Assembly: GCA_963691815.1 (NCBI GenBank) | Contig: OY829659.1 | Span: 3,641,012-3,705,011 of the forward strand | DNA: 64,000 nucleotides | Direction of reading: 5' to 3' | Source of the DNA: Echiichthys vipera | Lineage: Eukaryota > Chordata > Actinopteri > Perciformes > Trachinidae | In this document: positions 34,489 to 45,903 of the stretch, piece by piece | Layout: the number at the start of each line of letters is the position of its first letter | Position numbering within the stretch: position 1 is the first letter of the stretch | The notes under the pieces: generated by a model | The model's database searches: none | The model's input: only the letters and a program-made list of their open reading frames with translations | What the model was told of the DNA's origin: nothing | Made by a program: the position numbers and the translations under genes

Positions 34489-34954
34489 GGGCGCACTCAC
34501 ACTGTCCTTCCGCACCGGGCCAAAACAGGTTTTGCGGGTCAAGCCTAGTGCGTTAGAGCAGTGTGAGTGCACCCGCTCCGCGCTGAGCTGCGGCCAGCTG
34601 GCCGTCCACGGCCCGTCTGAGTGAGGTGGGCTTTTGTAGAGCGCGTTTGCACATGTACGAGCACGAGCGTGCGCACGTGTACGAGCACGAGCACGACCAC
34701 GAGGCCTACAACGGTTCGATGAAAAGATTCAAAAACAGTCGACAAGACGCACAAAAACTCAGAGGTCTACGGAAAGATTTGGAAACAAAGCCACGCATCG
34801 CCATGACGTCATCAATGCCATAGGCAGCAAGAAGCATTCTCCGAGGCCCAGGTAGTGTGAGTACAAACGGGCCTGGGGCGCGGGGGGAGAGGGAGGGGGG
34901 GACAAGTACCCTAAAGCCCGGGGCGCGGTGCGGAAGGACAGTGTGAGTGCGCCC
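34489..34954 (+). mobile_element. Harbinger-type MITE, copy H (two internal deletions)
   Basis: Both ends present (GGGCGCACTCACACTGTCC; GGACAGTGTGAGTGCGCCC) with flanks TAA and TTA. One deletion removes the segment from the GGTTC block to just before GATGAAAAG, including ATGGCGG. A second removes the GTGACGTG/GATGACGTA part of the CRE cluster. Confidence 0.88.
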
Positions 34955-36315
34955 TTAGTTTCACTTTTGCATAGTACCAAGTGGATGCCAGCCTGCTGAC
35001 AAACTGTTACAACTGCAGATCGGGCTAAAGGAAAAACAAAAAGAAAACTCTATACCGCATACAACAAAAGATATGTCCAACAGCAGCAGCAGCAGGAATA
35101 TCACTGAAAACAAGAGTCCTGTGGGAAGGCCAGTGTAGTCAGTATGAGTAGCTTCAAGAGTCTGCGTGTGGCACTTTGCAGAGTGACGGGAGCTGACTTT
35201 GCCTGACGCTGTGAAGAACTACAGGGGAAAGTAAAGAAAATAACATTCCCTGAGTAAATCCATATGACAGCACGCAAGAAAGAAACGCTCCACCTGTAGT
35301 GAAATCAATTCTCTGGCCTGGCTGTGTGGCAATCACAGCCGCCGAAAATAGCTCACGAGGGGTCTTTGATTATGGTTTTCTTGACGGCACGGAGGAAGTT
35401 ATGTGCATGGGAAACAGGCTGGAAGACTTCTAGAGATACATACTTGAAAACACTCCAATCTGCTTGGAACAACAAGTCCGACTGTTCAAATTTGGAAATG
35501 AAATAGCAAAGGAAATATCGTTAGCGAGAGTTATTCCGAGTGAGACCGCCGGCAAACCCCGGGGCCTGGTAAACACGGAGCAAACGGCAAACACTACTCA
35601 AAATAACGAGCTCCCAACATCTCACAAATCTGATAAAAGCACCGTATGATTCCTCGTCTGCAGGGTTCTTCTTTAATAAGCCGGGCCTCCTTACAGATAA
35701 AATGAATGAATGGTGCCAAAGTGGAGATTTAAGATGCGTTATACACGTCAAAATAATGCACCACCTATGGCGCGTTATAGCCCATTGGGGATCCTTGAGA
35801 AATGAAGCAATGCAAGATGTTTTCCAAGCACTCTAGGCCATTTGAAATAACTTAATTCTTCAAAGAGCTCCTTAAACATGCCATTTGTATTCAGGTTGGG
35901 TAGAAATGGATTTGGTCTTGATGTACTCCGGCGGCGACGACAGCAGCCACCCGGGAGTGTTAATGCTGCCATTAAACACGTCCTAAAATGAAGGGTCGTG
36001 GGCCTGTTTGTTATGCACGACGAGGATGCTCCAACATTCGAACGAGCCCAGGTTCTTTAACCTAAGACCACGTTTTTCAGCAGGGTCGTGGCTCGGACAA
36101 CCTTAATCTCCCACTGGGGCCTTTCTTTCTTCTTTTTTTTTATATCTTAAGGTGTTAAATTTCTAACAGCCCATTCATATTTTATTTCCTGCTGGATTCC
36201 TTCCATCGACAAAAGCTCCGACTGTATAATATTGACACCAAGGCCAAGATTTCTGACTCCATGGTTGAGAAACAATGTCATACTTGTGGAACGATGTGTT
36301 TTCCCTGACCATGTG
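34955..36315. other. Intronic sequence without recognised features
   Basis: A short CAG run lies at 35081-35095. No exon or mobile element recognised. Confidence 0.4.
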
Positions 36316-36408
36316 CAAAATTCAATTCAATTCAATTTCATTTATAGTGCCAAATCATAACAAAAGTTATCTCAGGACGCTTTACAGACTAGGTAGAGAC
36401 CACACTAT
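36316..36408 (-). mobile_element. Retroelement-like tail (AATTGA family), host of MITE copy I
   Basis: Inverse match to 21700-21791: AATTCAATTCAATTTCATTT, AGTTATCTCAGGACGC and GGTAGAGACCACACTATG. The match resumes after the MITE as GACTTATTTATG (36983-36994), so the MITE sits inside it. Confidence 0.72.
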
Positions 36409-36979
36409 GGCCGCACTCACACTGTCCTTCTGCACCGGGCCGGTCAAGCCTAGTGCGTTTGACCAGTGTGAGTGCAACCGCTCCGCGCATGACTGCGGCC
36501 AGCTGGCCGTCCACGGCCCGTTTGAGAGAGGTGGGCTTTTGTAAAGCACATGGACGAGCACGAGCATGCGCACCTGTACGAGCACGGGGCCTACGGCGGT
36601 TCTGAGGTCATTTCCTGTGCGCCTGTTGGGACGTAGAAAAAAGAAGGAGGGACTATGCGCGGACATTTAAAACAATGGCGGTGAAAGGTTCACGTTGGTG
36701 TGATGCGGAGGTGGAGTGTTTACTGCAGATTTGGTCGATGAAAAGATTCAAAAACAGTCGACAAGACGCACAAAAACTCTGAGGTCTACGGAAAGATTTG
36801 GAAACAAAGCCACGCATCGCCATGACGTCATCAATGCGTGTGACGTGTTACGGCGTGATGACGTATAGGCAGCAAGAAGCATTCTCCGAGGCCCAGGCAG
36901 TGCGAGTACAAACGGGCCTGGAGGGGGGGACAAGGACCCTAAAGCACGGGGCGCGGTGCGAAAGGACAGTGTGCGCCCT
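36409..36979 (+). mobile_element. Harbinger-type MITE, copy I, nested in a retroelement-like tail
   Basis: Left end GGCCGCACTCACACTGTCC, right end GTGTGCGCCC. Flanks TAT and TAA. The related empty site at 21.7 kb reads TATGACTTATT (inverse), which fits a 3-bp duplication with one substitution. Relic and TGACGTCA present. Confidence 0.87.
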
Positions 36980-37564
36980 AAGACTTATTTATGTTCAAAT
37001 AACACAAACACCAAACAAACTCCTAAATCATTATACAAAGGTTACAGCGAGTAAAATAAAGTGTGGCAAAGTTACAGGTTCATTCATTTAATCTGATAAA
37101 TCCGCTCTAGAGCCTCTTCAGCGTTGTAACGCACACTCACGGCTTCAGCACAGACAGAGTTCGGGGCCCTGTCGTCTGCAGCACCTTTATAATCTCTGCA
37201 GTCTGCGATAACACCTGTGTGTTGTTTACGTCTGCTACTGTCTCGTTACGTCTGCTGCTCATTGATCTGAGACTGATCAAAGGCACAGCCGTCCGTGAGA
37301 AGACCCCATGATCTGTCTTGTTACGTCTGCGACTGATTAAAACAACTCAAACATTGTTACATTCAGTGGTTTGTAAATAACTCTGTGACCTTGAGTTCAA
37401 CTCTTTGTGCCTCACGGGTCATTTTGACCCCAAGACGACCTTTGTACCTTTTTTTGTACAGCTCACATGGAAATGTGAAGAAAAGCAACATTTCACTCTT
37501 TCTACTGTTGGTGCCAATCGAGGAAAAGTCATAAAAATATCGTTTAGGGGATTTTTTTTGGTTT
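36980..37564. other. Intronic sequence without recognised features
   Basis: Apart from the first ~15 bases (remainder of the interrupted tail) nothing was recognised. Confidence 0.4.
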
Positions 37565-37568
37565 TTAA

Positions 37569-38109
37569 CCCTCCTGTTGCCCTCAAATTTGACTAACCAT
37601 TTATTCTAGGGGTCAATTTGACCGCAGCAGTTTAAACATCTGGAAAATGATCATAATCAATGTGTGACTCAAGTGAAGTCGGTACTTTATGTATTTATTT
37701 AACTAAATGAAAAATATCACTGATGTTAAACTGCATGGAGGGATTTCTGTGTGTGTGTTTTACAGTAAGTCTGTTATTTTAAGTGCTATTTTGTGTTATT
37801 TGTAACATCTGGAATGAAAGTAACGTCCGTTATCAAGGACAGCAGCATGAATTTGACCTCATATAAGATTTGAATTGTAAAATAAACAATAATAATAATG
37901 ATTAAATCATCCAGATTATCAAACTGACCCAAAGGAACACCGATGCCACAAGTACATGTACGATAAGAACAATAAAAAATATATATAATCATGACAATTT
38001 TAGGTTTTTTATGAGTTTTCCACATAAAATGAGGAAAAGTCATTAATATAAAGCAAAAAAATGACGTTATTTAGAGATGTTAAACAATAAATGAAAGACA
38101 ACAGGAGGG
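37569..38109 (+). mobile_element. piggyBac-like non-autonomous element, copy 2 (intact)
   Basis: Terminal repeats CCCTCCTGTTGCCC and its inverse GACAACAGGAGGG, flanked by perfect TTAA (37565-37568 and 38110-38113). The subterminal GGTCAATTTGACCGCAGCAG matches copy 1. There is no transposase reading frame. Confidence 0.9.
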
Positions 38110-38303
38110 TTAAGTGGATTTAAACTTATATTTGAGTGTAGGTCAAAGATTCAGCTACATGAGTGCATTATAGGGGAAGACAAGTACTCTATGAGAAGTC
38201 TGACATTAATTTGAACGTGCTGACATTCCTTGATTAAGAAAGAAAACCTACAAACATTTCAAGCTCCAAACCAACTTTACCAACTAAGTTTTTTTCACAA
38301 TAA

Positions 38304-38882
38304 GGGCGCACTCACGCTGTCCTTCTGCACCGTGCCCCGTGCTTTAAGGTCCTTGTCCCCCCCTCCAGGCCCGTTTGTACTCACACTACCTGGGCCTCGG
38401 AGAATGCTTCTTGCTGCCTATACGTCATCACGCCGTTACACGTCACACGCATTGATGACGTCATGGCGATGCGTGGCTTTGTTTACAAATCTTTCCGTAG
38501 ACCTCAGAGTTTTTGTGCGTCTTGTCGACTGTTTTTGAATCTTTTCATCGACCAAATCTGCAGTAAACACTCCACCTCCGCATCACACCAACGTGAACCT
38601 TTCACCGCCATTGTTTTAAATGTCCGCGCATGGTCCCTCCTTCTTTTTTCTATGTCCCAACAGGCGCACAGGAAATGACGTGAGAGCCGCTGTAGGCGTC
38701 GTGCTCGTGCTCGTACATGTTCAAAAGCTCTCTACAAAAGCCCACCTCTCTCAAACGGGCCGTCGACGGCCAGCTGGCCGCAGCTAGGTGCGGAGCGGGT
38801 GCACTCAAACTGGTCAAACGTACTAGGCTTGACCCGAAAAACCTGTTTTGGTGCGGTGCGGAAGGACAGTGTGAGTGCGCCC
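38304..38882 (-). mobile_element. Harbinger-type MITE, copy J
   Basis: Full-length minus-strand copy, ends GGGCGCACTCACGCTGTCC and GACAGTGTGAGTGCGCCC, with a perfect TAA duplication. Inverse relic and TGACGTCA palindrome present. Confidence 0.92.
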
Positions 38883-39949
38883 TAAAAGACCACCAACTCA
38901 CATGGATTGAGGACTGAAACATTCAGTGTACAGTTCACTCACAATATCCTAATGAAGACAGTTTTATGGACTAAATTGCGAGTGTGGCAGCCACTTGGAA
39001 TAACAGCCAACATCCCTGCCCATTATTTTGAGTCCTGAGTAACAACCCAAACGACCTGCTTGTTAGTTCAAAAAATCATTATCTATCTGCGAGTACAACC
39101 GATATCCTTTCTGAAAAGCTCTCCGTGCACTTAACCAAAGCCAAATTAGGTGTGTGTGCCTCGGACATCTTGTGTAAAAGGGGGTTCGGACAGGTGTGAC
39201 ACGAACATGACAACCTCATGGATCAATTTGCACTCGAGAGCCTCGTTTGGCAGGATACATTCGGCCGTGTACCTGAGCCTGACAGTCTGATTGGAGCAAA
39301 AAAACAAACAACTGTACATGAAATCAGGGATAACAAAGACAAAAGTCTGGGTTGCATTTCAGTTTCTAATGCTGAAGACCGCGGGGTGTCCTGTTTTTCG
39401 GATAATGAGCTCTGGTGCTGTAATCAAGTACAGCAGCTAATGCGTTCTGGCTCTGTTGGCTTTTATCACAGAGCATATTTAAGGAATGATGCTCCCCTGA
39501 CACATGCTTTTATATGAGTTTGTTTCCATAAATTTCACATTAAAAGACAATTCTGGTTTATTACAGCTGGGGTTTAATTTGTTTACATGTCACAGTCACA
39601 TGGTGATTGATGGATTGATTGATTAAGGGATGTGTTAGGTCTCGGTCTATGTCGAACATAAATAGAAAGTCAGTGCTATAATCCCTCATTGCACATGTTT
39701 TCTGTGTATTTCGGGCCTTTTTAAAAACTAGTGTTCACTGGTGTGTTGTGTAGCTGGGGGGTTCTTGCTTCTGCATTTGGGACGTCAGAGTGTGCCGCCA
39801 TCTTCTCTGTGAGGCGTCCCCAATGAGGCAACAATTCTCACAATGGGGGAAAATGGTGGGAATGGTGGACAAGGCTGGAATAGTGTAATTTCCAACCCTT
39901 GCTAACAGGACTTTTGACGTTTTTACCCATCAATGTATGGCTACTAATC
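38883..39949. other. Intronic sequence without recognised features
   Basis: The open frame at 39218-39517 (99 codons) has no recognised domain. Confidence 0.4.
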
Positions 39950-39957
39950 CACTATAT

Positions 39958-40161
39958 CATGGGTGTCAAACTGATCCAGTAAAGAGTCGCTGTGGCTGCA
40001 GGTTTTCATTCCAACCAAGCAAGAACACACCTGACTCGACTTACTCAACCACCTGAACTGTCTTCACACAGTTGATTTGTTGGACCAGGTGTGTTTTTGA
40101 TTGGTTGGATAGAAAACCTGCAGCCACAGCGTCTCTTTACTGGATCAGTTTGACACCCATG
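39958..40161. mobile_element. Short hAT-type palindromic MITE with 8-bp duplication
   Basis: 204 bp with ~50-bp inverted repeats (left begins CATGGGTGTCAAACTGATCC; right is its inverse). It is flanked by perfect CACTATAT octamers at 39950-39957 and 40162-40169. An 8-bp duplication and GGGTGTCAAAC-type ends fit hAT. The arms would fold into a long hairpin around a ~100-bp loop. Confidence 0.92.
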
Positions 40162-40742
40162 CACTATATTCAGGAAAAAGAGGTATCAGAATGTGCTACA
40201 TCATCCAACAACGATGTCATTGGCTCTCGACGAGATCTGCTTGATGGTTTGAAATATTCTTGACAGCACTTTAACTATCTTATTGTGTTGTCATGTCGAC
40301 GGAGACTGCCCCGAGCTAATCAGTGTTAGCCACGTCCGGCTGTTAGCGACTCTCCGGGATTTCTCCATGAATAGTTCATACACGAAAAAACTGTCTGGCT
40401 TATTGTCTGTATGCAAGTGTCGGAAAAGACCATGGGATGATTTTACGCTTGAAAAAGTGCTTGTGTGGAGATTTGCTTTGAACAACGGAGGAGGATAAAC
40501 CCTGTTTAACATGAATGTGTAGACTCGGCCTAAATTTGGCTAATCTGGGGGTTTGTTTACAACCTGTTTGATCTCATGTTTCTACGCCTGTCTTCGCTGA
40601 TGTTGCCACGCTATAAAATCTCCGCTTACAGATGAGAATGATCAGAGCTCTGAAACTGAAAAGCGCACATTGCATTAACCTGTCATTTCCCCAGAACACT
40701 GCACGTGTGCTAACTGTACCACTGTTTGGCTTCGGGCCTCAC
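40162..40742. other. Intronic sequence downstream of the 40.9-kb exon
   Basis: Only the CACTATAT target duplication is recognised. Confidence 0.4.
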
Positions 40743-40948
40743 CTTCGGTCCGGCAGAATGGGAACCCTCCAGCCTTTGATGAAGCTCAGGTTGTTGTCAG
40801 AAAGTTCCACCAGCAGGGGAAGCTTGGGCACCCAGACGGTCAGCTCCAGCGGCGCGCTCAGGTGCTCGTAGCTGAAGATCACCCTCGCGTTCATGGATCC
40901 CCGCGTCTCCTTCCCGTTGACGAACACGTAGTCGCAATTCATGGACAC
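40743..40948 (-). CDS. tmem132e: tmem132e-like internal exon (68 residues plus two bases)
   Basis: Exon of 206 bp with acceptor ctgtcctag above 40948 and donor GTGAGG starting at 40742. It opens in phase 0 with VSMNCDYVFVNGKETRG. The Val codon GTG can be misread as a start in an ORF scan; here it is simply the first codon after the acceptor. It continues ARVIFSYEHLSAPLELTVW and VPKLPLLVELSDNNLSFIKG, and ends WRVPILPDR plus two bases of the next Arg. CDYVFVNGKE, YLSAPLELTVWVP and IKGWRVPI are conserved in every TMEM132 paralogue. The upstream exon supplies the preceding EDIVK. Confidence 0.95.
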
Positions 40949-41342
40949 CTAGGACAGATCAGGGTCACAAGTCAGAGACCATCTATATGGAAATGGTCAC
41001 AGCAGTGGCAGAGGATCTATGTGATGTGTGATGATATACTGCACAGTATGGATGCCGCTGTCAGCGCCACAATTCATCACCGAGCATTTCAAGGTTGACA
41101 CGTTCAGCAGAGCAACTGTACAGCGAGGGTCTATTTGTTTTTCCAATGTGAAAGTTCATAAACCATCTCTGCTAATACTTTCATTTCTTCTTTTTTGTAG
41201 ATGTGGCCCCAAAAACAATCCCCCTGCGATCGTCACAAATTCAAACAGGCACTGTGCCCTGACCGCTTACCACTGTTCTGGTCAATTGTATTTTCCTAGT
41301 CGACTGTTTTTATTTTATTTTTTTTATACTGTACATTGTATT

Positions 41343-41681
41343 GGGGCAGCACGGGGTTGTGGTGGTTAGCACTGTTGCTTCACAGGAAGAGGATTCCTGG
41401 TTTGTGTGGAGTTGCGTGTTCTCCCCGTGTCTGCGTGGGTTTTCTCCGGGTTCTCCGGTTTCCTCCCACAGTCCAAAGACGTGCAGGTGTTCGGTTCATT
41501 GATGACTCTAAATCACCCGTAGGTGTGAATGGTTGTCTGTTTCTGTTCGTCTCTATGTGTCCTGTGATAGACTGGTGTCCTCTCCAGGGTGGACCCCGCC
41601 TCCTGATGTCAGCTGGGATCGGCTCCAGCCCCCCACGACCCCGACAGGGACAAGAGGCTGAAGATGAATGAATGAATGGAT
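41343..41681 (+). mobile_element. tRNA-derived SINE, copy 6 (with target duplication)
   Basis: Head GGGGCAGCACGGGGTTGTGG, body as in the other copies, tail GATGAATGAATGAATG. Flanked by GTACATTGTATT (41331-41342) and GTACATTGTTT (41682-41692). The B-box region has suffered a deletion. Confidence 0.92.
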
Positions 41682-41692
41682 GTACATTGTTT

Positions 41693-43999
41693 GATGTTGA
41701 GCTTGGTCAGAGAAGAAATGTTATTGCTTTGTGAAAGACACTTTCTCTAATCTCATCGTATCCATCAGTGAGCAAAAACAACACCCCGGTTACTGAACAT
41801 AACCTCGGGAACTACTTTTTGAGTTATTAAACAGTCTCAATAAAAATTGTGAAAACTGATACGTCTCAAAGGCTGCACACATAAAACTGAAACTCTCTGC
41901 ATGAGTGGATACCCTTAGGACAAGTGGGAAACTGCTGTGCATCTTCTTTTTGCATCAACTTTTAAAACGAGACTGTATGTTAACATTCAGCAGACTGTAG
42001 ACCGGTGCACCACAGCCGTGTAACTGCGGGTTTTCATCCCATCCGAACGCTACAGCGGCTGATCTCGGCAGAAATTAATAAGATGTGGAGCAAAACAGTG
42101 AAAATAAGATGCTGCTGTGTTTTGTCAGAATAAAAAAAACACAGATTCTCCGGATGATGATACAGTTGCTGAGAAGCGCGGCTGTACACAGTGATCGCAG
42201 GCTGCGGGCTGTTCTCTAATCTAATTTGCATCTGTTATGCATTCAAATTAGCGCTTCCTTGCAGCCCAGGGTTTGTTAAGCATGTACAGTGTAAATTAGG
42301 CGTGCAAACCACGTCCCAACCCCACCACCACCACCACCACCACCTCTCTTGACCATTCCCTGCATAATGATCTATGAAGAATTACACAGACACACTATAC
42401 GCCAACAAAAGCTTTTAGTCAAACACATAATTCATATAACATGAAGGCCGACAGCAGTGTGACCTTTCACGTGAACTTTGGTTCATAACACCTACATGGC
42501 GCATTAATAATTATATCCACGCATTTCACCTTTCACGAGACATTCATGTAACGTGATATGGTACTCAAAACACCGGGGACGGGGTGGGATTGCCTCCGCG
42601 TGGCTCTCGTAGACCCAGCGGCGAAACTGCAGGTAATGCAGCTGCTCAGGTCGCTATAACGCCGCTATATCTTTACATAGCAGAGATTTCTGTGCTGCTA
42701 TATTAATGCTCTGGATGGAGAGTACAGCTCCTTTAAGTCTTTGCAATTGCCATTTTTTTCTAGCTTTCCCATCGAGTCAAAAAATCTCCAGCTCCATTTG
42801 AATGATCATAAATACTTGTCCTTCTCCAACACTAAATTATTAACTGCAATGGAACTGGAGGGTTTGGCTTTTGGGCTCACATTGAAGATTTATCTGGTCG
42901 TGGGAGGTAGCTGGCATTGTAATCAGAGGATCTAATCTCCCGCAAATGGAGGTCGGGCTGGCCAGTCTTCTCAGGGCTGGGAATTCATCATAACTGGGAG
43001 GAGGTCTGGTAATATAATTCCCCCTCCATGCAGACAGGCCGCGGCGGGGAGAGAGGGGGGGCTGCGTGGATGGACTTCTTAAGATGACAGTCTTTCCCTC
43101 TGGTTCAGTTAATGCAATTTTGCAGGGTTTGACCTTATGCGCCGCCGCGGTATCCAGTTTTTGTATGTTATTGTTCTGTCGGTTCATGTGCAGTCTTATC
43201 TGTGTGAAGCGAGTTACAAAAGCTAGAAGAAGAAGAAGTAACTCAACACAATGACCCCAGCCACCTTGATTAATCACAGCATGGCTGGCTGTTTGCAGAG
43301 TTGAGAACATCTGCCTGACATGTACTCCCTTCTGCCCTATAGCCACACACACACGCACACACACACTGAAAAGGTGGTCTAGCTGCAGTGCCGCTTCAGC
43401 TCCTGCAGCTATTGCTGCTGATAAACTTGCCCGGCTAATTGCAAGTCAAAAGCTGTTAGCAACTCTGGGTATCAGTGCCCTGTGGGGGATTGCTGAGGAG
43501 GGCTTTCACACACTGAGCCGCCACATGCCGTCACACTGCTGCTAATGCGCTGTGGCATCTTCCCTGGTGCCGGCAGATTGCCTGGGTGGAGGCAGATCAT
43601 CAGGACAAGTGCGAGTGCTCCTTGCATTTGGTTCGTGTACTGGTCACATGATGCAGAGTGAACGACGGGGCTAGGTTAATAAAGGTGAAACCACCCAAGG
43701 AGCTGTCAACCATTTATTCCATAACGTTTATTGAATTAAGTTCCCAAATGGTTCCAGTAAAGGCAGCTGCTTCTGCTTTTTAAGTAAGTAATGCTTTAAT
43801 GCCATTTTCCATACCTCAGTTCGTAGCACAGGCTCTAAGTAAACCCTGCAATAACCCACTTTTGTCTCAACACTTGGGGGAAGCAGTTGTGAACACACCA
43901 TTGATACATCATCGCCCTCTAGGCCGAGAGTTGATAGTAAACAGTTGCAGTTATTCACACATGCAGCAGTTATAAGCCATCATCTCCACACAGCTGCTG
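41693..43999. other. Intronic sequence; short CCA repeat
   Basis: A (CCA)n run of about 8 units lies at 42321-42344 and a short CA patch at 43344-43366. Otherwise no exon or mobile element recognised. Confidence 0.4.
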
Positions 44000-44255
44000 A
44001 CCGTCAAGTTCATCTACCAGGACAGATGTCGGGGCAGAGCCTCCAACATCAGCAGGGGCACAACGCACCCGCTACCTCTCCAAACTACTCCCCTCAGGCA
44101 GGAGATGCAGGACAATATATGCATGCACCATGACCTGGCACCCCGCCCAACCCACACCCACACACTCACCATTCCCCCAGTGACTGAAGTCTTCATCGTG
44201 TCCATATGCCATACTTTTTATATATTTATTCCTTACACTTTTATGCCGCTAAACT
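44000..44255 (+). mobile_element. LINE 3'-UTR-like fragment (Rex/L2-type, tentative)
   Basis: GACAGATGTCGGGGCAGAGC, CTCCAACATCAGCAGGGGC and CCCCTCAGGCAGGAGATGC resemble the C-terminal/3' region of fish non-LTR elements (...RRASNI...PLPSGRR). The matching end, GTATAATGACAATAAAAGTCC, occurs at 45046-45066, beyond the Penelope insertion. Confidence 0.55.
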
Positions 44256-44375
44256 ATCCATGAAGGCAATGATGGGGGATTTGAACCCTGGACCTTTGTA
44301 TCCCCAGAGAAGGTGACTTAGGGCAGATATGTCTGGCCCCTCACCCATACAGACAGATTTCTAGCATTGTTGTTT
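44256..44375 (-). repeat. 120-bp repeat with B-box-like segment, copy 1
   Basis: Same sequence as 45793-45903: CATGAAGGCAATGATGGGGG, then GAACCCTGGACC, GAGAAGGTGACTT and GGCAGATATGTCTGGCCCC. The inverse of GGGATTCGAACCCTGGACC in copy 2 resembles a Pol III B box. Possibly a tRNA-related SINE fragment. Confidence 0.55.
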
Positions 44376-44396
44376 TTAATAGTTTAGATAGTTTTA

Positions 44397-44982
44397 GGCC
44401 TGTGAATGTTCTCATTCGTCCAGGTCGTCGTTATCCTCAAAGCAATTTCAGTCAAAAGCAACTGGACTTGGTTATTTGTTTCGGTCTGAGACACCACTTA
44501 TCTCCAGTTTACAATGCTGCCCTTTCATCCCTTCAGGAGATTCAACAATCTGACCTCAAAGAACAACTGTTCACAAATGGCATCCTGTGACCCAAACGAC
44601 TGTCGTTCAGACTCAATGGAGCACTAACCAAGTCCAGACCTACTTCCCACCAACGACTGTCACTCTAACGACGGTCGTTGGCACTTGGAGCACAAAGGGT
44701 TCCAGTGACATCATCGGCCTTGTGAGAGGTTAAATACCTGGATCTCCACACCAGTAAGTTGGACCAGTCCCAACCTGGTCCTGGTCCTGGTCCAGTCCCA
44801 GCCTGGTCCTGGTCCAGTCCCAGCCTGGTCCTAGTCCTGGTCCTGTCCCAGCCTGGTCCTGGTCCAGTCCCAGCCTGGTCAGATGCGTACATGAACTGAT
44901 GAAGCCTCTTGGATGAGAGGTGAAACGTCTTGCTAGACAAATAACCAAGTCCAGTTGCTTTTGACTGAAATTGCTTTGAGGA
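44397..44982 (+). mobile_element. Penelope-like element, copy 1 (internally deleted, inverted terminal repeats)
   Basis: Flanked by perfect 12-bp duplications TAGATAGTTTTA (44385-44396 and 44983-44994). The left end GGCCTGTGAATGTTCTC and then CCTCAAAGCAATTTCAGTC reappear inverted at the right (ACTGAAATTGCTTTGAGG). The coding remnant GLRHHLSPVYNAALSSL follows directly, then a 3' region and a GGTCCTGGTCCAGTCCCAG minisatellite (44763-44880). Only the C-terminal tail of the ORF survives. Confidence 0.82.
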
Positions 44983-45066
44983 TAGATAGTTTTACACTTT
45001 CTATATTGTTGCGTGCCATCGCAGAGCCATGTTGTCTTGCACAGCAGTATAATGACAATAAAAGTC

Positions 45067-45792
45067 CTTTCACAGGATAACACGATGACATGGCTCAGTC
45101 AGGTTTGTCAAAGGTCCTGCAGAGCACCGTATGACACGCAATGTACTCTCATCAACAGGTTTATATGACATTTCACGGAAACAACGTGCAACTATTGATA
45201 TGTTGTCATCCCATATCCTTAGGGTGTGTTGTTTTTAATATTTTTAAGCCATTACATGCAAAATTAACATTTCCTTTAATGTTATTTGTATTTGTTTGCG
45301 TGTGTGAGAAAAAAATAAACATGTTTACTGACGATGAGGGTAAATAATAAGAATAAGAATACGGAGAAATAATAATACTAAGGCTTCAATTCATAATTCA
45401 CAATCTCATTAGAAAATCTGTCTGACTAAAATAAGCCAAAATATCAACAAAGAATCAAAGATGGGACACAGAATGCATAATTACAACAACAACAACAACA
45501 ATATCTTGTCCCATTTAAATGTTTTCTCTCACTCTGGTCCTGGAAACTGCAGATGCTCTGACAGCACATTATATATTCTTAAACTTATAGGGTTTGTCTG
45601 ACATTTGTCTTTTATCCGACAGCAGGAAAGGTCGAGAGAGAAAGGTTTGGCGGTACACAACATGCTGGACTGGACACCCCTGTTGCCAAGGTTACATGGT
45701 ATGTGTCGCAGATCTGCAAGCGACCTATTCAGCCCAAAGCAAAGCACAAAAAGCTTTGAAAAAGATGGTAAAAGGAAAAGAATAAACTATAC
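45067..45792. other. Intronic sequence; short CAA repeat
   Basis: (CAA)n at about 45484-45501. No exon or mobile element otherwise recognised. Confidence 0.4.
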
Positions 45793-45903
45793 ATGAAGGC
45801 AATGATGGGGGATTCGAACCCTGGACCGTTGTTTCCCCAGAGAAGGTGACTTCGGGCAGATATGTCTGGCCCCTCACCCATACAGACAGATATCTAGCAT
45901 TGT
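45793..45903 (-). repeat. 120-bp repeat with B-box-like segment, copy 2
   Basis: Better conserved twin of 44256-44375, in the same orientation. GGGGATTCGAACCCTGGACC is a B-box-like block in inverse. Confidence 0.55.

Noticed and set aside
40739..40948. Independent gene starting at 40948 with MSMNCDYVF
   Set aside because: The first codon is GTG immediately after a splice acceptor, and the frame joins the neighbouring TMEM132 exons.
43935..44210. Possible processed pseudogene
   Set aside because: The readable pieces fit a LINE 3' region better, and the terminal AATAAA-type end matches retroelement tails.
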